Of a stretch of 64,000 bases of DNA, positions 62,405-64,000 are shown piece by piece. This stretch comes from Clostridiaceae bacterium. GTDB taxonomy: Bacteria > Bacillota > Clostridia > Acetivibrionales > DUMB01. The notes under the pieces were generated by a model, which saw only the letters and a list, made by a program, of their open reading frames with translations, was not told where the DNA came from and searched no databases. The translations under genes were made by a program, and so were the position numbers. Location of the stretch: NCBI GenBank assembly GCA_012840085.1, contig DUMB01000098.1:81554-145553 (forward strand). The letters are read 5' to 3'. Position 1 is the stretch's first letter, and every line of letters begins with the position of its first letter.

Positions 62405-63949
62405 ATGAAAAACATATTTAAACCTGGTGATGATTATCAAGCTTTTTTTGAGGGTTTGCAGGAATATCTTAAAGAGAACAGGGTTCTTGAAGATATGTAT
62501 AAATACAATATGAGTTTTTATAATAAGTTATTTGAAGATGCAGCTAACTATTTTAAATACAGCACTAAATCGTTAGAAAAATTTGTTAATGCATATAATC
62601 AATATTGCCGGCGTACAAAAGACAAAGAAAACACTTTCCCGGCTAACGGGCATGATGTTTTCAATTATGTTGCACGTTATAACATGTCAAACTTACAAAT
62701 TCAAGCTATATTAAAACTCAATGGGAATTTGGACTTTGAAAAACTAAAAAAAGCTGTAAGGTTGTCAGTTGATGCAGAACCTATTTTCAAATGCCGGTTT
62801 GTTGAAGATGATCCGCCTTATTGGAAACCCATGGAGAATATGGGTGTAATCAACTTTTGCTCAATGGAAGAGACTGACGACATTGACCAAGCCATTGAAG
62901 CTTTTATTCAAAGCCCTTTGGACCTGGATAATGATCCAATGGTAAAAGTAAAACTTATACGCTCGGAGCAATATGATGTTATAGGTATTAAGATAAATCA
63001 TGCTTGCTGTGATGGGGGTGGCACACTGGAGTATATCCGGCTTCTGGCAGAAATTTATTCCAAAATTGATAAAGAGGATGACAATCTCATACTGGAACCC
63101 AGAATAGGTGGGAGAAAAGATCAGGACAGATTATTCGCAGAATTGGGTATAACAGATCCAGACTTATTATTCATACCGGGATCGGATATTTCAGTACCTA
63201 TGTGGCCATTTCCTTGGCAGGAAGGCGGATCTAATACTGCATGCATGGTAGTTAAAAGGCTTCCTCATGGATATCTCGAGAAAATCCACAGGTATGCCAG
63301 AAGTAAAAATGCTACTGTTAATGATTTAATTCTTACGGCTTATTATAGAGCTATGCTTGATATGGGGCAGCCTATATACGGTTTACCTATGGAAATAACG
63401 ATTACAGTTGACTTACGCCGTTATCTTCCTGATCATAAAACCCAGGCAATAAGAAATTTTTCAGGTTCGGAAAAAACAAGGCTCACTATGCTAATAGATG
63501 AACCATTTGATGGAACCTTGCAAAGAGTTTCCAATATGATGAAGAAAATAAAAGAGGGGTATCCGGGTTTGCAAAGCGCTATTGGACTGGAACGCCTTGA
63601 AAAAATAAGTTTCCATGATGCACTTTCTTACTACCAGGTTTCACCAGAATCCAGAAGATCAGCATACTTTTGTCCTCTGTATTATGGTGATAAGTGTGTG
63701 CCATCTTTATCGAATCTGGGCTATATTTCAGAGTCTTTAATAAGCTTTGGCGATAAAACTGTGAATGATGCTTATATTTTACCGCCGGTTGTGAGGGCAC
63801 CAGGACTGTTGCTTATGGCATGTTCCTATAACTCTGTTTTGACATTGGCTGCCGGTTATTATAAATATACAGTTAGCGGAAAAGATATAGAGAAACTCCT
63901 CAATAGAATCAGAGATGAACTTATTGAAACATGCAAGGACGAGGTGTAA
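62405..63949 (+). CDS. Condensation/acyltransferase-superfamily protein with active-site His
   Basis: The 514-residue protein is a clear paralogue of the protein at 59088 (NGHDVFNYVARYNMSNLQIQAILKLNG, RLSVDAEPIFKCRFVEDDPPYWKP, TVDLRRYLP, PPVVRAPGLLL). The core motif reads N198-H199-A-C-C-D203-G, so the second, catalytic His of HHxxxDG is present and acyl transfer is possible. It lacks the Cys-rich N-terminal insert of the paralogue. No carrier protein or adenylation domain is nearby, which argues against a standard NRPS and for an AATase- or PapA-like transferase using CoA esters. The GGAG before the ATG at 62405 is 9 bp away. Confidence 0.8.
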   Translation: MKNIFKPGDDYQAFFEGLQEYLKENRVLEDMYKYNMSFYNKLFEDAANYFKYSTKSLEKFVNAYNQYCRRTKDKENTFPANGHDVFNYVARYNMSNLQIQAILKLNGNLDFEKLKKAVRLSVDAEPIFKCRFVEDDPPYWKPMENMGVINFCSMEETDDIDQAIEAFIQSPLDLDNDPMVKVKLIRSEQYDVIGIKINHACCDGGGTLEYIRLLAEIYSKIDKEDDNLILEPRIGGRKDQDRLFAELGITDPDLLFIPGSDISVPMWPFPWQEGGSNTACMVVKRLPHGYLEKIHRYARSKNATVNDLILTAYYRAMLDMGQPIYGLPMEITITVDLRRYLPDHKTQAIRNFSGSEKTRLTMLIDEPFDGTLQRVSNMMKKIKEGYPGLQSAIGLERLEKISFHDALSYYQVSPESRRSAYFCPLYYGDKCVPSLSNLGYISESLISFGDKTVNDAYILPPVVRAPGLLLMACSYNSVLTLAAGYYKYTVSGKDIEKLLNRIRDELIETCKDEV

Positions 63950-63956
63950 CAGGGGG

Positions 63957-64000
63957 GTGTGACAGGGGACGGTTCCATGGCTTAAGCCATGGAACCGTCC
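63957..64000. repeat. GACAGGGGACGGTTCC palindromic repeat, copy 2 (cut by window end)
   Basis: GTGTGACAGGGGACGGTTCC is followed by a perfect 17+17 inverted repeat (63967-64000) centred on GGCTTAAGCC. It shares the core with the repeat at 15560 and probably ends the transcript of the preceding gene. It runs off the right edge. Confidence 0.8.

Noticed and set aside
59088..63949. Nonribosomal peptide synthetase cluster
   Set aside because: The condensation-like proteins are free-standing and there is no adenylation, carrier or phosphopantetheinyl transferase gene nearby.

Overview
The window is a 64 kb stretch of an AT-rich genome that reads as an anaerobic Clostridia (Firmicutes) species, probably of the saccharolytic Ruminiclostridium/Acetivibrio type. 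The grounds are strong AGGAGG-type ribosome binding sites, YesM/YesN regulators, LplB/YtcP-type sugar ABC transporters without their own ATPase, an S-layer-anchored (SLH) multi-module enzyme, and a tungsten aldehyde:ferredoxin oxidoreductase (AOR) locus. The organism assignment is inference from gene content; no rRNA, tRNA or other taxonomic marker was seen.

Region 1 (1-29.6 kb) is a complex-glycan uptake and degradation locus. After a truncated serine hydrolase it holds a YesM kinase and YesN regulator, a second nearly identical YesM kinase that has no regulator of its own, two extracellular solute-binding proteins, two permeases, an (alpha/alpha)6-barrel protein, a GH20-type hexosaminidase, a UroD/MtaA-like protein, two very large CBM32-rich surface enzymes with a shared catalytic module (one free, one SLH-anchored) and an AGE-family sugar epimerase. 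Two promoters share three GTAAA direct repeats at identical distance from the -10 box, the likely YesN binding sites.

Region 2 (29.7-46 kb) holds a YmaF-like His-rich protein with three 21-bp upstream repeats, two GntR/LacI-type regulators around a GH38 mannosidase, a second GH38 mannosidase, a second UroD-like protein, and a reverse-strand sugar ABC transporter with a ROK repressor preceded by two matching 9-3-9 operators. Together with region 1 this suggests use of a mannose- and HexNAc-containing glycan, possibly methylated. Several intergenic gaps here are filled with degenerate tandem repeats, each with its own unit.

Region 3 (45.5-58.8 kb) starts with housekeeping-like genes (phosphoesterase, FabK-like flavoprotein, YjbQ), then a tungsten enzyme system: a polyferredoxin and AOR catalytic subunit, a MoaD/ThiS-like protein, MogA, the TupABC tungstate transporter behind a structured leader resembling a Moco/Tuco riboswitch, two MoeA paralogues (one fused to a PBP-like domain), MoaA, MoaC and a MOSC protein. 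The set covers metal uptake, pterin synthesis, metal insertion and the enzyme itself.

Region 4 (58.8-64 kb) is an unrecognised small cluster: two paralogous condensation/acyltransferase-fold proteins (one without the catalytic His), a hotdog thioesterase and an APH-fold kinase. It is the best candidate here for undescribed acyl-transfer chemistry. Across the window there are also two copies of a 112-195 bp inverted-repeat element (MITE-like) and two copies of a GACAGGGGACGGTTCC palindromic repeat.
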